A DNA stretch of 64,000 nucleotides, taken from the NCBI RefSeq assembly GCF_002216795.1, contig NZ_CP022316.1:1488001-1552000 (forward strand), written 5' to 3'. Under the pieces are notes generated by a model. That model did no database searches, was not told the origin of the DNA, and worked only from the letters and a program-made list of their open reading frames with translations. Every line of letters begins with the position of its first letter. Positions within the stretch are counted from its first letter, which is position 1. Below are positions 1 through 10,357 of this stretch, in pieces. Position numbers and translations under genes: made by a program. This DNA comes from Brachybacterium avium (GTDB taxonomy: Bacteria; Actinomycetota; Actinomycetes; Actinomycetales; Dermabacteraceae).

Positions 1-2
1 CG

Positions 3-1043
3 CAGGACGCAGGCGACTACGCCTACGGGCCGGAGGATCCCCCGGGATCGGGGCCCGCGTCGCCGCGGTCTGAGGCCAGCGGCATCGCGGAGCCCGCTGC
101 CGGCATCGTCGCCGAGCACGTCTCCCGTGCCTTCGGCAGCGTGCAGGCGGTGCTGGACCTGAGCTTCACCGCACCGCGCGGCGCGGTGACGGCGCTGGTG
201 GGGCCCAACGGCTGCGGCAAGTCGACCCTGATGCTGATGCTCGCCTCCCTGCTGTCCCCCGACTCCGGCCGGGTGCTGATCGACGGGGTGGATCCGTCGA
301 TCGACTCCCCGACCGTGCGGGCGAGCGTCGGCTGGATGCCGGACCAGTTCGGGGCCTGGGAATCGCTGCGGGTCGCCGAGGTGCTCGAGGTGATGGGCCG
401 GGCCTACTTCCTGCCCAGCGCACAGCGGCGCCAGCGGGTCGACGAGCTGCTGCAGCTGATGGACCTGGGCTCCCTCGCCCAGCAGCCCGCACATGTGCTC
501 TCCCGGGGCCAGAAGCAGCGGCTGGGCCTGGCGCGCGCCCTGATCCACGCCCCTTCGGTGCTGATCCTCGATGAGCCCGCCTCCGGGCTCGACCCCGCCT
601 CGCGCCGCCGGCTGCTGCAGGTGGTGCGCTCGCTCGCCGCCGCCGGGACCACCGTGCTGATCTCCAGCCACATCCTCAGCGAGCTCGAGGAGATGGCCGA
701 CCACGTCGTGTTCATGGACGACGGGCGGGTGGTGGACGCTTCGAGCGTGCGCGAGCTGGCCGCTCGCCCCCGGTCCTGGCGGATCGCGTCGCTGGACCGG
801 CAGCGGCTGGTCAAGGCGCTGGACAGGCTCGGGGCGCGGCACGGCGAGGTGCTCGCTCCCGAGCACACCACCTCCGGCCACGCCGAGGCGCTCGTGCAGC
901 TGCCCGACGAGGCGACCGCCGCCCGCCTGCTGACGGATCTCACCACCGCCGATGCACGGATCATCGGCTTCGGCCCGGCGACCGGGCGGCTCGAGGCCGC
1001 CTATCTCGCCTCGGACGCCGCCCACCGTGAAGGAGCCCCGTGA
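3..1043 (+). CDS. ABC transporter ATP-binding protein (5' end outside window)
   Basis: ATPase of an ABC-2 type exporter; it hydrolyses ATP at the inner face of the membrane to drive the permease encoded next. Visible motifs are Walker A GPNGCGKST, a signature variant LSRGQKQRL, Walker B VLILDEPASGLD and the H-loop SSH. The frame is open to the left edge. The conserved first strand of the fold (GIVAEHVSRAFG) lies upstream of the first in-window start codon, the GTG at 141, so that GTG is not the start and the gene begins before the window behind a Pro/Ser-rich linker. It ends in an overlap with the permease start, so the two are an operon. The substrate cannot be read from the sequence. Confidence 0.85.
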   Translation, partial: QDAGDYAYGPEDPPGSGPASPRSEASGIAEPAAGIVAEHVSRAFGSVQAVLDLSFTAPRGAVTALVGPNGCGKSTLMLMLASLLSPDSGRVLIDGVDPSIDSPTVRASVGWMPDQFGAWESLRVAEVLEVMGRAYFLPSAQRRQRVDELLQLMDLGSLAQQPAHVLSRGQKQRLGLARALIHAPSVLILDEPASGLDPASRRRLLQVVRSLAAAGTTVLISSHILSELEEMADHVVFMDDGRVVDASSVRELAARPRSWRIASLDRQRLVKALDRLGARHGEVLAPEHTTSGHAEALVQLPDEATAARLLTDLTTADARIIGFGPATGRLEAAYLASDAAHREGAP

Positions 1044-2164
1044 TGAGCATGCCCACCGCTTCGCCCCCCGTCGGCCGCGGCCGCGCCCTGAACGGCGCCC
1101 TCGCGCTGCGGCCCCGAGGGCTGTGGCTGGTGACCTCGCTCGAGCTGCGGCAGCGGGTACGGACCGCGCGCTGGTACATAGCGCTCGCGGCCTGGACCCT
1201 GGTGATGCTGGGCATCGGGGCGCTGGCACTGGCCCCGACGCTGTACACGGCGCAGTGGGACGCTCTGGAGCCGATCGCCGCCATGGTGTTCAGCCTCCAG
1301 ATCATCCTGGTGCTGTTCGCGATGCTGCTGGTGGTGCCGGCGCTCTCGGCCGGTTCCATCAACGGCGACCGCACTGCGGGCACGCTCGCGACGCTGCAGG
1401 CGAGCCTGCTCAGCCCGCTGGAGATCGTGCTCGGCAAGCTGCTGGCCGGCTTCCTCACCGGGCTCGCCTTTCTGGTGCTCGCCCTGCCGTCGGTGGTGCC
1501 GATCGCACTGCTGGGCCACATCAGCCCGTGGTACCTCCTGCGCATCCTGCTGGTGATCGTGCTGCTCACGCTGTGCGTGACCGCCGTCGGGCTGGGCCTC
1601 TCCGCGGTGACCCAGCGGCAGCTCGGCTCCGTGGTCCTGGCCTATGTGATCGTGTTCGGGGTGACAGTGGTGCTGCCGGTCGCCTGGGGCAGCTCGGCGA
1701 TCTTCCTCCAGCAGGACCGGGAGGTGACGAACTACTACTCGTCCTTCGAGACTGACGTGGTGTCCGGACCGGGCCGGTGCGAGTCGCAGACCGAGAGCAG
1801 CACTGTCCCGCGGATCGATCTGACCATGCCGCTGCTGTGGGGCAACCCGGTGGTCCTCCTGGCCGAGACCGCCCCGCCGTTGCCTATACCCACCTGGGAC
1901 GATGAGGACGAGAACCTGGACGCGCTGCGCATGCTGAAGACGGGTGTGCGCACCGCCGCCACGATCACTCATCCTGCACACCACAACTTCTGCGACCCGA
2001 GTGAGAGCGGATATCCCGAAAACCTCGGCGAGCCCCCGAACCGGCCGATCTGGCCGATGGGGCTGGGGCTGTGGATGCTCGCCGGGGGCGTGTCGCTGGC
2101 GGTGGCGGTCCGGAGGCTCGCGGTGCCGATCCGGCGCCTGGGCACGGGCACCCGCATCGCCTGA
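1043..2164 (+). CDS. ABC-2 type transporter permease
   Basis: Membrane subunit (373 aa) partnering the preceding ATPase. A cytoplasmic N-terminus of about 35 residues is followed by hydrophobic segments near residues 45-65, 85-110, 130-155, 160-180 and 190-215. An extracytoplasmic loop of about 120 residues with few hydrophobic stretches comes next, then a last helix near the C-terminus. ATG 1043 is preferred because AAGGAG lies 8 bases upstream; a GTG at 1040 is the alternative. The start overlaps the ATPase stop by one base, which implies translational coupling. The large outer loop resembles ABC-2 permeases such as the YhaP/NatB type, but the transported compound is unknown. Confidence 0.8.
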   Translation: MSMPTASPPVGRGRALNGALALRPRGLWLVTSLELRQRVRTARWYIALAAWTLVMLGIGALALAPTLYTAQWDALEPIAAMVFSLQIILVLFAMLLVVPALSAGSINGDRTAGTLATLQASLLSPLEIVLGKLLAGFLTGLAFLVLALPSVVPIALLGHISPWYLLRILLVIVLLTLCVTAVGLGLSAVTQRQLGSVVLAYVIVFGVTVVLPVAWGSSAIFLQQDREVTNYYSSFETDVVSGPGRCESQTESSTVPRIDLTMPLLWGNPVVLLAETAPPLPIPTWDDEDENLDALRMLKTGVRTAATITHPAHHNFCDPSESGYPENLGEPPNRPIWPMGLGLWMLAGGVSLAVAVRRLAVPIRRLGTGTRIA

Positions 2165-2236
2165 GGACGGGCCCACCGCGCCCGGACGGAGGCGCGGGCA
2201 GCGCGTCCGGCAGCGCGTCCGCTCTCGTCCCGGGTC

Positions 2237-3943
2237 TCAGCCGCGGCGGTCCCGCAGCTCGGCGAGCGAGTCCGGGATGCCCTCCTGCGGGGCAGCGATC
2301 TCCGCGGGCACCTGCCCGCCGCCGGTGAAGGCCGAGCCCTCGCCACCGAAGTCCGGCAGGGTGCCGCGGGCGAGGTCGGCCTCGCGCACGGCGGTGTCGG
2401 CCGCCCCCGGCATGCTGGCATCCACCCAGAGCTGTTCGCCGGCGGCGTCGAGGTCGAGGAGCTCCAGGGCATGGTCACCCGCCCCGGCCTGGAGCCGTCG
2501 GCGCAGCGCGGCCCGCACCGCCGGGTCCCCGGCGCGGTCGGTGCGGGTCCCGATATCGGGGACAACCAGCGCATACGGGCTCTCGCGCCGCATGTAGCGA
2601 CCGGCCGGGCCGTACAGCACGTCCCGCAGTCCGGAGCGCATCGCGGCTGCGGCGGCCAGGCCCTGCAACGGTGCCAGCACCAGCACGATCATCACGATCC
2701 AGACCCAGCTCAGGGCGGTCGCGATCTGCAGCAGCTGCAGCGCCAGCGCTGCCAGCATCGCCCCCAGCAGCATCCAGCCCGCAGCGAACCAGCCGGTCAA
2801 GGCGACGGCGCGGGCCTCCCACGGATTGACCCGGGCGCGATGCGCCCAGTCCTCATGGGTGCGCTGATCCCTGACCTGATCGCGCTGGGTGGCGGACAGG
2901 ATGACCGCGAGCGCCGGGGACAGGGCCAGGCCGAGCAGCACGAGCCCGGCGATCGGGGCGGCGACCACCAGCTGCGGCCAGTGCAGCGGGGAGGACATCT
3001 GCGTCAGGTCGGTGCTGGCGAACCGGGAGAACACGGTGACCATGTCGGTGATCCCGAAGATCACCCACCCGGTGCCGACCGCGGCCGGCACCACCCACTT
3101 CAGGCTCGAGCGGGCGATGAGGCCCAGCGCGCGCAGGGCGCCGCGGGGCGTGCCGGCACCGCCCAGCACCGCAGTGCCGAGGTTCGGGGGCAGGTGGCGG
3201 CGGTCCTGCGCCCGCACCTGCGCCGCCGCTGCGGCACGCCTGCCGAGGTCACGGTCGATCCGGGAGGTGGTGGCCAGCACCTCGGCATCGGTGATCCCCA
3301 GCAGCTTCGAGGCGGGGACGCACCGGCGCACCAGCAGCCAGGCGACCTGGAGCGCCCCGAGCGCCAGGCACCAGGAGGACAGCGGCCCGGCCCCGAACCC
3401 GGACCAGGGCTGCGGCACCTCGAGCAGCACGGACAGCGGCAGCAGCAGCACGACCAGGACCGGCGGGAGCATCAGCATCGCCGTGATCCGGGTGGCCACT
3501 GCTCGCTGGAACGCGTGCTCGCTGAGGAAGCGGCGCGGGAGGACCCCGGCCAGGAGCGAGGGTGCCAGCAGCGCGGTGGGCACGCTCAGCAGCGTCGCGG
3601 CGGCCGGGAGCACGAGGAAGGCGGTCCCCAGGCCGGCCCTGGTGAAGCCCAGGCTGCGGATCGCGGTCTCCAGGAAGCTCGGATCCGCCAGCGCGCCCAG
3701 CAGCGCGACGAACCAGAAGGTGGGCGAGGCACCGGAGACGTACAGCACCAGCAGCAGGTACCACAGGCCCAGCAGCACCAGGGCGGGTGCCCACAGCATC
3801 CGCAGCAGACGCCGCCGCAGCGCGGCCTGGGACTCGGCGATGATCTCTCCCGGCGGCACCAGGGAGGGGGAGTCCAAGGGCAGCTCCGGCGGCGCGGGCA
3901 GATCTCTCAGCGGCGGCAGCAGGCGGGCATGGGGAGAGGTCAT
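2237..3943 (-). CDS. polytopic membrane protein of unknown function
   Basis: A 568-residue integral membrane protein that I do not recognise. The first 45 residues are soluble. Hydrophobic helices occur around residues 50-70, 75-90, 105-130, 155-175, 185-205, 275-300, 325-350, 385-410 and 415-440. The last 130 residues are soluble and acidic. A basic cytoplasmic stretch (VRAQDRRHLPPN region) separates two membrane halves, which suggests an internally duplicated permease-like fold. It is encoded head-to-tail just upstream of recR on the minus strand, with a 15-base gap between the recR stop and its start, and converges on the ABC genes. No enzyme motif is visible. Confidence 0.6.
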   Translation of the reverse strand: MTSPHARLLPPLRDLPAPPELPLDSPSLVPPGEIIAESQAALRRRLLRMLWAPALVLLGLWYLLLVLYVSGASPTFWFVALLGALADPSFLETAIRSLGFTRAGLGTAFLVLPAAATLLSVPTALLAPSLLAGVLPRRFLSEHAFQRAVATRITAMLMLPPVLVVLLLPLSVLLEVPQPWSGFGAGPLSSWCLALGALQVAWLLVRRCVPASKLLGITDAEVLATTSRIDRDLGRRAAAAAQVRAQDRRHLPPNLGTAVLGGAGTPRGALRALGLIARSSLKWVVPAAVGTGWVIFGITDMVTVFSRFASTDLTQMSSPLHWPQLVVAAPIAGLVLLGLALSPALAVILSATQRDQVRDQRTHEDWAHRARVNPWEARAVALTGWFAAGWMLLGAMLAALALQLLQIATALSWVWIVMIVLVLAPLQGLAAAAAMRSGLRDVLYGPAGRYMRRESPYALVVPDIGTRTDRAGDPAVRAALRRRLQAGAGDHALELLDLDAAGEQLWVDASMPGAADTAVREADLARGTLPDFGGEGSAFTGGGQVPAEIAAPQEGIPDSLAELRDRRG

Positions 3944-3958
3944 GGACGGGCGCTGAGC

Positions 3959-4552
3959 TCAGACGGAACGGCGGCCCAGGAACGCGCGGCCCAGGGTCAT
4001 CTCATCGGCGTAATCCAGGTCGCCGCCGACCGGCAGGCCGGAGGCGAGCCGGGTGACGGTGAGCTCGAGCGGTCCCAGCAGGCGCGAGAGGTAGGCCGAG
4101 GTGGCCTCGCCCTCGATGTTCGGATCCAGCGCCAGGATCACCTCCTGGGTCTCGCCCGAGCCCAGGCGGCTCATCAGCTGGGTGATGCGCAGGTCGTTCG
4201 GTCCCACCCCGCCGATCGGGTCGATCGCGCCGCCGAGCACGTGGTACCGGCCCTTGAACTCACGGATCTTCTCGATCGCGACGATGTCCTTGGACTCCTC
4301 GACCACGCAGATCACCTCGTCGGTGCGGCGCGTGTCGGTGCAGATGCGGCAGCGCTCGTCTGCCGAGACGTTCCCGCAGATCTCGCAGAAGCGCACCGTG
4401 TCCTTGACCTGGACCAGCACCTCCGCGAGTCGGCGCACAGCGGCGTCGTCGGCGTCCAGCAGATGGAATGCGATCCGCTGCGCCGACTTGGGGCCGATGC
4501 CCGGCAGCTTGCCGAGCTCGTCGATGAGGTCCTGGACGATGCCTTCGTACAC
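3959..4552 (-). CDS. recR: recombination mediator RecR
   Basis: RecR (197 aa) works with RecF and RecO to load RecA on gapped DNA. The N-terminal helix-hairpin-helix reads [18 protein letters not shown] (about residues 15-32). A C4 zinc finger follows with Cys56, Cys59, Cys68 and Cys71, then a Toprim domain from about residue 79 ([15 protein letters not shown]) and the conserved [12 protein letters not shown] segment. Length is normal. The start is a GTG at 4552 with a TACAGT box 7 bases upstream and no Shine-Dalgarno, pointing to a leaderless transcript. Its closeness to dnaX, 2 kb away, is a common bacterial arrangement, although here they are separated by two plus-strand genes. Confidence 0.97.
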   Translation of the reverse strand: MYEGIVQDLIDELGKLPGIGPKSAQRIAFHLLDADDAAVRRLAEVLVQVKDTVRFCEICGNVSADERCRICTDTRRTDEVICVVEESKDIVAIEKIREFKGRYHVLGGAIDPIGGVGPNDLRITQLMSRLGSGETQEVILALDPNIEGEATSAYLSRLLGPLELTVTRLASGLPVGGDLDYADEMTLGRAFLGRRSV

Positions 4553-4559
4553 GGCCCCA

Positions 4560-4565
4560 ACTGTA
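4560..4565 (-). promoter_or_regulatory. -10 box of recR (leaderless)
   Basis: TACAGT read on the minus strand, 7 bases before the GTG start of recR. The spacing puts the transcription start on or next to the start codon. No clear -35 box is visible. Confidence 0.5.
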
Positions 4566-4716
4566 GTTGTCCGGGCCGACCGGCGAGGTCTGCAGGCCCG
4601 GGACTGTGAGCGGATCCCGGATGTGCAGCTCCCGGCCCGGCCCCGATACAGTGAACCTCGACGATGCCGGCTCCCGCCCGAGAGCGCCCGGCAGACCGAC
4701 CTCGCTGAGGAGTGAC

Positions 4717-6084
4717 GTGGCCACCCTGCCCTCCCCCCTGCTCGACGCGGTCCATGACCGGGTCCTGAGCGGTCTCGCCGACCTCGACGGCACCGAACTG
4801 GACGGCACCGACCGCGCCCTTGACCAAGAGATCGCCCGCCGGGTGGTCGCGTACCTGCGCAACACGGCCGAGACCACCGTGAGCGTCGAGGAGGACGGCA
4901 CCACCTTCGTGATCACCGGGGACATCCCGGCGATGTGGCTGCGGGACTCCGCCGCGCAGCTCTCACCGCTGCTGCGCCTGGTGGCGGCGGGCATCGGCGC
5001 CGACGAGGACCGCTCCGTGCTGGTCAGCCTGCTCAGCGGACTGCTGCGACGCCACTGGCAGTACCTGGAGATCGACCCCTACGCCAACGCCTTCAACCGG
5101 CTGCCGGACTCCGCGCACTGGGATGAGGACGAGACGGAGTTCGAGAACCCCTGGGCGTGGGAGCGCAAGTTCGAGCTCGACTCGCTCTCCTACGGACCGG
5201 ACCTGGCCTGGCGGCTGTGGCAGGCGACCGGCGACACCTCCTGGGCGGATGAGCGCTTCCTGCCCGCAGCCCGGGCGATCCTCGCCACCGTCGCCACCGA
5301 GCAGCATCACGAGGAGCGCTCGCAGTACGTCTTCCGCCGCACCGGAGCCCCCTCCCAGGACACCCTCGCCCGCGAGGGTCGCGGCTGCCTGACCACCCCG
5401 AACGGGCTGGTGTGGGCGGGTTTCCGCCCCTCGGACGATGCTTGCGAGCTGGGCTTTAACATCCCGGGCAACCATTTCCTGGCCCTGGCCCTGGAACGCC
5501 TGGCTGAGCTGCTCGAGCAGGTCGCGGGCGCGCCTGCGGAGGCGGCCGAGGCCCGGCTGCGGGCCGGCGAGATCCGGGCGGCGCTGAGGGAGCATGCGCT
5601 GATCGACGGGCCCGAGGGGCAACCGATCTGGGCGTACGAGATCGACGGCCGCGGCGAGCATCGCTTCCTCGACGACGCGAACGTGCCCAGCCTGCTGTCC
5701 CTGCCGTACCTGGGCTGCGTCGACGTCGAGGATCCGGTGCAGATCGCGACCCGCGCCGCCGTGCTGTCGCGGGAGAACCCGTACTACTACGCGGGGCTGT
5801 TCCTGGAGGGGGTCGGCTCCCCGCACACGCCGAAGGACCATGTCTGGCCGATCGCGAAGTCCATCGAAGGGCTCACCACCGCGGACCGCGAGGAGCAGCT
5901 GCGGATCCTGGCCCAGCTGATCCGCACCGATGGCGGCACCGGGATGATGCACGAGGGCGTCCACATCGATGAGCCGACGACGTTCACCCGGGAGTGGTTC
6001 TCCTGGTCGAACTCGATGTTCTGCGAGCTGGCCCTGGACCTCGCCGGCGTGGGCCGCGACCCTCACTACCCACCCGCCGCCTGA
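4717..6084 (+). CDS. GH125 exo-alpha-1,6-mannosidase
   Basis: Glycoside hydrolase family 125 (455 aa from the chosen start), expected to remove terminal alpha-1,6-linked mannose from glycans. Family hallmarks are [14 protein letters not shown] near residues 68-81, [44 protein letters not shown] and the C-terminal [17 protein letters not shown]. The frame is open upstream to 4567, but GTG 4717 is preferred: GAGGAG lies 4 bases before it and homology-like sequence starts just after. No signal peptide is visible, so the enzyme is probably cytoplasmic and acts on imported oligosaccharides. It stands alone between recR and the next gene. Confidence 0.88.
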   Translation: MATLPSPLLDAVHDRVLSGLADLDGTELDGTDRALDQEIARRVVAYLRNTAETTVSVEEDGTTFVITGDIPAMWLRDSAAQLSPLLRLVAAGIGADEDRSVLVSLLSGLLRRHWQYLEIDPYANAFNRLPDSAHWDEDETEFENPWAWERKFELDSLSYGPDLAWRLWQATGDTSWADERFLPAARAILATVATEQHHEERSQYVFRRTGAPSQDTLAREGRGCLTTPNGLVWAGFRPSDDACELGFNIPGNHFLALALERLAELLEQVAGAPAEAAEARLRAGEIRAALREHALIDGPEGQPIWAYEIDGRGEHRFLDDANVPSLLSLPYLGCVDVEDPVQIATRAAVLSRENPYYYAGLFLEGVGSPHTPKDHVWPIAKSIEGLTTADREEQLRILAQLIRTDGGTGMMHEGVHIDEPTTFTREWFSWSNSMFCELALDLAGVGRDPHYPPAA

Positions 6085-6177
6085 GCGGTGGCGGCGCCCG
6101 GGTGGGCGCGGTACCGTCAGTGCGGGTCGTAGCTCTCCGGCACGGCCCGTTGTCGACTCTGAACAGGACGTGGACCG

Positions 6178-6708
6178 ATGTCGTCGATGCCGTCTCCGTA
6201 TGACGCCGCAGAGCCGGCCACCGACTGCCGGGTGGCCCAGGCGCCCGAGGTGCCCACGGCTGTCGTCGCGCAGCGGAGCTTCCCGATGCATGAGATGCCG
6301 TCCCTGATGGACGGGACCTTCTCGTACCTGGCCGCGGCGCTGGAGGGGGTCGGGCTCAGCCCGATCGGTCCGGCGTTCGCGCTGCATCACCGCGCCCCGG
6401 TCTCCACCGCCGACCTGGAGGTGGGCTTCCCGCTCGACCGGCCGCTGACCGAGCCCCTGACCCTGCCCAGCGGTTTCGAGGTGACCGGGTCGGTGCTGCC
6501 GGCCGGCCGCGTGGCCTGGACCTCGCACATCGGCGGGTACGGAGGGCTGGCCGAGAAGTGGGGCGCCTTCACCGAGGGCATCGGCGAGTCGGAGGAGCAG
6601 ATGATCTACCCGTTCTGGGAGTTCTACGTGACCCAGCCGTCACCGCAGGTGAACCCGGCGACGCTGCGCACCGACCTGTTCAGCCTGCTCGAGCCGCGCG
6701 AGGCCTGA
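6178..6708 (+). CDS. GyrI-like effector-binding domain protein
   Basis: A 176-residue protein resembling the GyrI-like/AraC effector-binding domain. The conserved pattern is visible as LSPIGPAFALHH, VGFPLDRPL, LPAGRVAWTSHIGGYGGLAEKWGAF and the terminal YPFWEFYVTQPS. Such domains bind small hydrophobic molecules. Here there is no DNA-binding domain, so the protein may be a stand-alone ligand-binding or hydrolase-type member. ATG 6178 follows AGGACG by about 6 bases. It converges on dnaX with about 30 bases between the true gene ends, leaving no room for a separate terminator. Confidence 0.75.
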   Translation: MSSMPSPYDAAEPATDCRVAQAPEVPTAVVAQRSFPMHEMPSLMDGTFSYLAAALEGVGLSPIGPAFALHHRAPVSTADLEVGFPLDRPLTEPLTLPSGFEVTGSVLPAGRVAWTSHIGGYGGLAEKWGAFTEGIGESEEQMIYPFWEFYVTQPSPQVNPATLRTDLFSLLEPREA

Positions 6709-6740
6709 GTTAGGCTGCGTGGCCGCGCGCGCTTCCGCGG

Positions 6741-9700
6741 CTAGTAGTTCCGGTTCTCGTCGATGATCTCGAGGACCTTGCCGCCGAGCAGCTTCTCGAC
6801 GACCTCGCGGCCGTTGCGGGTGGCGACCACCGCGTCCTCGTCGTCGCGCGTCGCGCCACCGGTGGGGTCGATGTCCGCGGCCGGTTCCGCACGTGTGACG
6901 CCACGCAGCCCCCCGACGCGCTGGCCGGCATCGCGGGAGGCCTGCGCCGCCTCGCGCACCAAAGCGGCACCGCTGCGCGGGGCCGCCGCAGGAGAGCCGC
7001 CTGCAGGGCTCGGGGCGGTAACTGCGAGGCAGGGCCGGTCGCGGCAGGGCTGGTCGCGGCGGGGCTGGTCGCGGCAGAGTTCGTGGCGGCGGGGACGGTG
7101 GCGGCGGTCCCCCACGACGCGGCGGCACGGGCGGACGCGGAGGCTCCTGGGCCGGGAGACGCTGGTGCGGCGTCGGCCGATGCCGCACCGCCGGCGGAGC
7201 CCGGCTCCGCGGGAGCAGCCGTCTGCAGCGCCGGACGCCCGGTGCCGCTCCCCGGCCCGTCCGTTAGCGGGGCATCTCCCGCCGAAGCGCCGGGGGGCTC
7301 TGCCCGGGTGTCACCGGCATCGGAGGCACCAGCGCCCGCGCCGTGGCCCTGCGTGGGGCGGGAGCGGACGACGCGACCTTCAGCGATCGCGCGGCGCAAT
7401 GCCCGCTGTCCGTAGGTGCGGGATTCCTCGGGCGGGAGGCTGTCGCGGCCCTCGTCCTCCACCTCGGCGATCTCCCCGTGCGGAGCCGAGCCGGCTGCGG
7501 CCGCTGCGGCCTCCGCAGTCGCAGCGCCGGTCGGCTGCGGGTTCTGAGGCTGATAGTCGTCCTGTGGGTGCCGGGGCTGGTAGCTGTCCTGAGGATCCGG
7601 CGGGAAGGGATCGTCGGGCTCCGGCGGGAAGTCCTCGATCCGCTCGGCCGTCGAGCCGGGACGGCTGGTGCGTGCGGCCCGCTCCGCAGCCCGCATCGCC
7701 CGCTCGGAGGCACGCTGGCCCGCCGATGCCGTCGGAGGCTCCTCGGGACTGGCGGCGGGCGCGGGCGCGGGCTCGCGCGGGGCCGTCGCAGTGACGGCAT
7801 CTCCCCAGCGGACAGGGGTCTGCTCCTCGGACTGACCGGAGGCCCCCGTCGGCTGCGGAGCTGCCGCCTGGACGTCGGGGCTCGGTCCGTGCTGCACCTG
7901 GCCAGCAGCAGCACCGCCGTTCGTGCTGTCTCCGACGGGGCGACCCGGACCGCCCGCTCCACCCGATGACTCCGGGCCACTGCTCTCAGGCCCGCCACCA
8001 CCGGCGGCGCTGCCGGGTCCGGGCGATCCTGGGCTCGGGGCATTGCCGGGGCCGGGACCGGGATCGTCACCGACCACGGCCTCGATGGTGACCTCGACGT
8101 GCATGATGCGGCGCACGGCATCGGCCAGGTTCTGCGCGGCGGTGCCGCGGTGGAAGGCGTTGACCAGACCGTCCGTGCGGAAGCCGATCACCAGCGTGCC
8201 GCCGTGTGCGCCGTTGACATGACCGTTCTGGGAGATCAGCGCCCAGCTGGGACGACGGATCTGCTGCAGCTCGTCGAGGATCGCGGACCAGTTGCCCCGC
8301 ACCTGATCCGCATCGATCCCGCCGCCCGCTGCAGGCTGCACCGAGGGTGGAGTCTGCGGCGCTGCCGCGTTCGGTGTCGGCGGCTCTGTCGCTGCCGCGT
8401 TCCCTGCCGGCGGCCGCTGAGGCCCGGCGTCGCGCCCCGTGGACTGCGGAGGGGCTTGGTGCGGGGCCTGCTGCGAGGCCTGCGGTGCAGAGTCTCCCCA
8501 CGGCGCCTGCGCCGGAGGCGCGGCGGAGGGCTCCGCCGGGGCCGCCGGAGCACTCGACGCGGGTGCAGTGGCCTGCGGTCGGGGCGCTGTGCCCTGCGCG
8601 GCGGGCGCTGCACTCTGCCGCTCCGGGGCGGGAGGCTGCTCGGGGGCGCGAGGCTGCGCGGAGGCGGGAGCGCTCGCGGGCGCTGCCGCCGCGCCGCCGC
8701 GACCGCCGCGGGCCTGCCGGGCGGCCTCGACCTTCTCCTGGGCGATACGCCGCGCCTGATCACGAGCTCCCGACGCCCCCGACGACGCATCAGGAGGCGG
8801 CGCAGCACCGGACGGCCCGCCGCCGGCAGGCGCACCGCCACGCTGATCGTTGGTCGGGGCCGGGGCGCCGGCTGCCGCCAGCGCGGCCCGCTCGTCGCGC
8901 AGCACCAGCCGCGCCGCGAGCAGTTCGAGATGCAGCCGGGGCGAGGTCGCTCCGCTCATCGTCGACAGGGTCTCGTGGACCAGGTCACCGCACTGCGAGA
9001 GATCCGCCGGGGCGAACAGCGCGGCCTGGCCGCGCATGCTCTCGAGCTCGTCGGCCGGAACCTGCGGCAGGAGGTCGGCGCCGCGGTCCGGCACCGCGGC
9101 GAGCACGATCAGGTCGCGCATCCGCTCCAGCAGGTCCTCGACGAAGCGGCGCGGTTCATGGCCGGTGGCCAGCACGTGCTCGACCGCCGAGTACAGCGCG
9201 GCCGCATCGCGCTCGGCGACGGCGGTGATGGCGCTGTCCAGCAGCGCGGTGTCGGTGAAGCCCAGCAGCGCGATCGCGGTCGAGAAATCCAGTCCGTCGT
9301 CACCGGCGCCGGCCATCAGCTGGTCCAGCACCGACATCGAGTCACGTGCGGAACCGCCGCCGGCGCGCACCACCAGCGGCATCACGCCCTCCCCGACCTC
9401 AACGCCCTCGGCGGCGCAGACCTCCTCGAGGTAGGGGCCCAGCACCTGCGGCGGGATCAGCCGGAAGGGGTAGTGGTGGGTGCGCGAGCGGATGGTGCCG
9501 ATGACCTTGTCCGGCTCCGTGGTCGCGAAGACGAACTTCACGTGCTCGGGCGGCTCCTCGACCAGCTTCAACAGGGCGTTGAACCCGGCGGAGGTGACCA
9601 TGTGGGCCTCGTCGATGATGAACACCTTGTAGCGGTCGCGGACCGGTGCGAAGGAGGCTCGTTCGCGCAGTTCGCGGGCATCGTCCACACCGCCGTGACT

Positions 9701-9991
9701 GGCGGCATCGATCTCCACCACGTCGAGGCTGCCGGAGCCACCGGTGGCGAGGTCGCGGCAGGAATCGCACTGGCCGCACGGCTCGTCCGTCGGCCCCTGG
9801 GCGCAGTTCAGGCAGCGAGCGAGGATGCGCGCCGAGGTGGTCTTGCCACAGCCGCGAGGCCCCGAGAACAGGTAGGCATGACCGATCCGTCCCGCGCGCA
9901 GCGCACGCCGCAGGGGCGTGGTGACATGGTCCTGGCCGATCACTTCGGCGAAGGACTCCGGGCGGTAACGACGGTACAGAGCGATGGCCAC
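6741..9991 (-). CDS. dnaX: DNA polymerase III gamma/tau subunit, with an apparent frameshift near 7020-7045
   Basis: Clamp-loader ATPase of the replicative polymerase. The AAA+ domain shows Walker A GPRGCGKTTSARIL, a zinc-binding cysteine cluster (CLNCAQ, CGQCDSC), DEAHMVTSAGFNALLKLVEEPPEH and sensor 1 FATTEPDK. A Pro/Ala-rich linker of several hundred residues follows. The main frame (from GTG 9991) reads sensibly to the AAT-SP repeats near 7030, then becomes Arg/Ser-rich and stops at 6710. The frame shifted by -1 carries a convincing actinobacterial tau C-terminus ending KLLGGKVLEIIDENRNY with a stop at 6741. I therefore place the real end at 6741 and infer a one-base loss (mutation or assembly error) in the repetitive linker. 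The start is probably leaderless. Confidence 0.9.
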
Positions 9992-9997
9992 CCCGAC

Positions 9998-10003
9998 AGG
10001 CTA
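9998..10003 (-). promoter_or_regulatory. -10 box of dnaX (leaderless)
   Basis: TAGCCT on the minus strand, 6 bases before the GTG start of dnaX. The same TAGCCT-N6-GTG arrangement occurs before the OsmC gene at 44354. There is no Shine-Dalgarno. Confidence 0.55.
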
Positions 10004-10326
10004 GTCGAGGCCGCCCACGTTCCCCGCCGCTGGGGAGAAGTCCCGCTGTGGAGGAACGGTGCGAGATCCCCGGGGCGAGACGGGTCCTCGTCGCCGTCGC
10101 CGGTCCCGAACTCTGCCCGTCGACCCACGGCCCGATCCCGAACGGCCCCACTGCCTGGTCCCGGGCGCTCCCACGAGGTGATCCCGCGCGCCCCCGCACC
10201 CCTTAGCGCGGTTCCGCGCGCCCCCGGCCCGCGGTGTGATCCCGCACGTTCGTGATGTGGTCCGACGCGTCCGTGGTGCGGATCTGCCGCGCCGCCGGGA
10301 TCCACATTCCTTCCCCGGCAGTCGCG
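10004..10326. other. intergenic gap with degenerate GATCCCG repeats
   Basis: No gene is seen here. From about 10130 to 10310 a degenerate unit of roughly 25-30 bases recurs (GATCCCGAACG, GTCCCGGGCG, GATCCCGCGCG, GTTCCGCGCG, GATCCCGCACG, GTCCGACGCG). It may be slippage-derived and has no evident function. Confidence 0.35.
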
Positions 10327-10344
10327 ACATCATGTACATGATGT
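10327..10344 (+). promoter_or_regulatory. antitoxin autoregulatory operator (18-bp perfect palindrome)
   Basis: ACATCATGTACATGATGT is a perfect 18-bp palindrome ending 13 bases before the Phd/YefM-like start codon. Its centre contains TGTACA, the core described for YefM-YoeB operators. It is the likely self-repression site of the downstream antitoxin. Confidence 0.75.
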
Positions 10345-10357
10345 AAGGGTTTCTCGC

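Noticed and set aside
2471..4609. 712-codon plus-strand frame over the membrane protein and recR
   Set aside because: Its composition (Gln/Arg/Gly/His repeats) is that of an antisense shadow, and recR on the other strand is certain.
6960..7060. Programmed -1 frameshift in dnaX, as in E. coli
   Set aside because: No A-rich slippery heptamer or convincing stimulatory hairpin at the switch point; a lost base is simpler.
8099..10255. 718-codon plus-strand frame over dnaX
   Set aside because: Antisense to the conserved AAA+ domain; low-complexity Arg-rich sequence.
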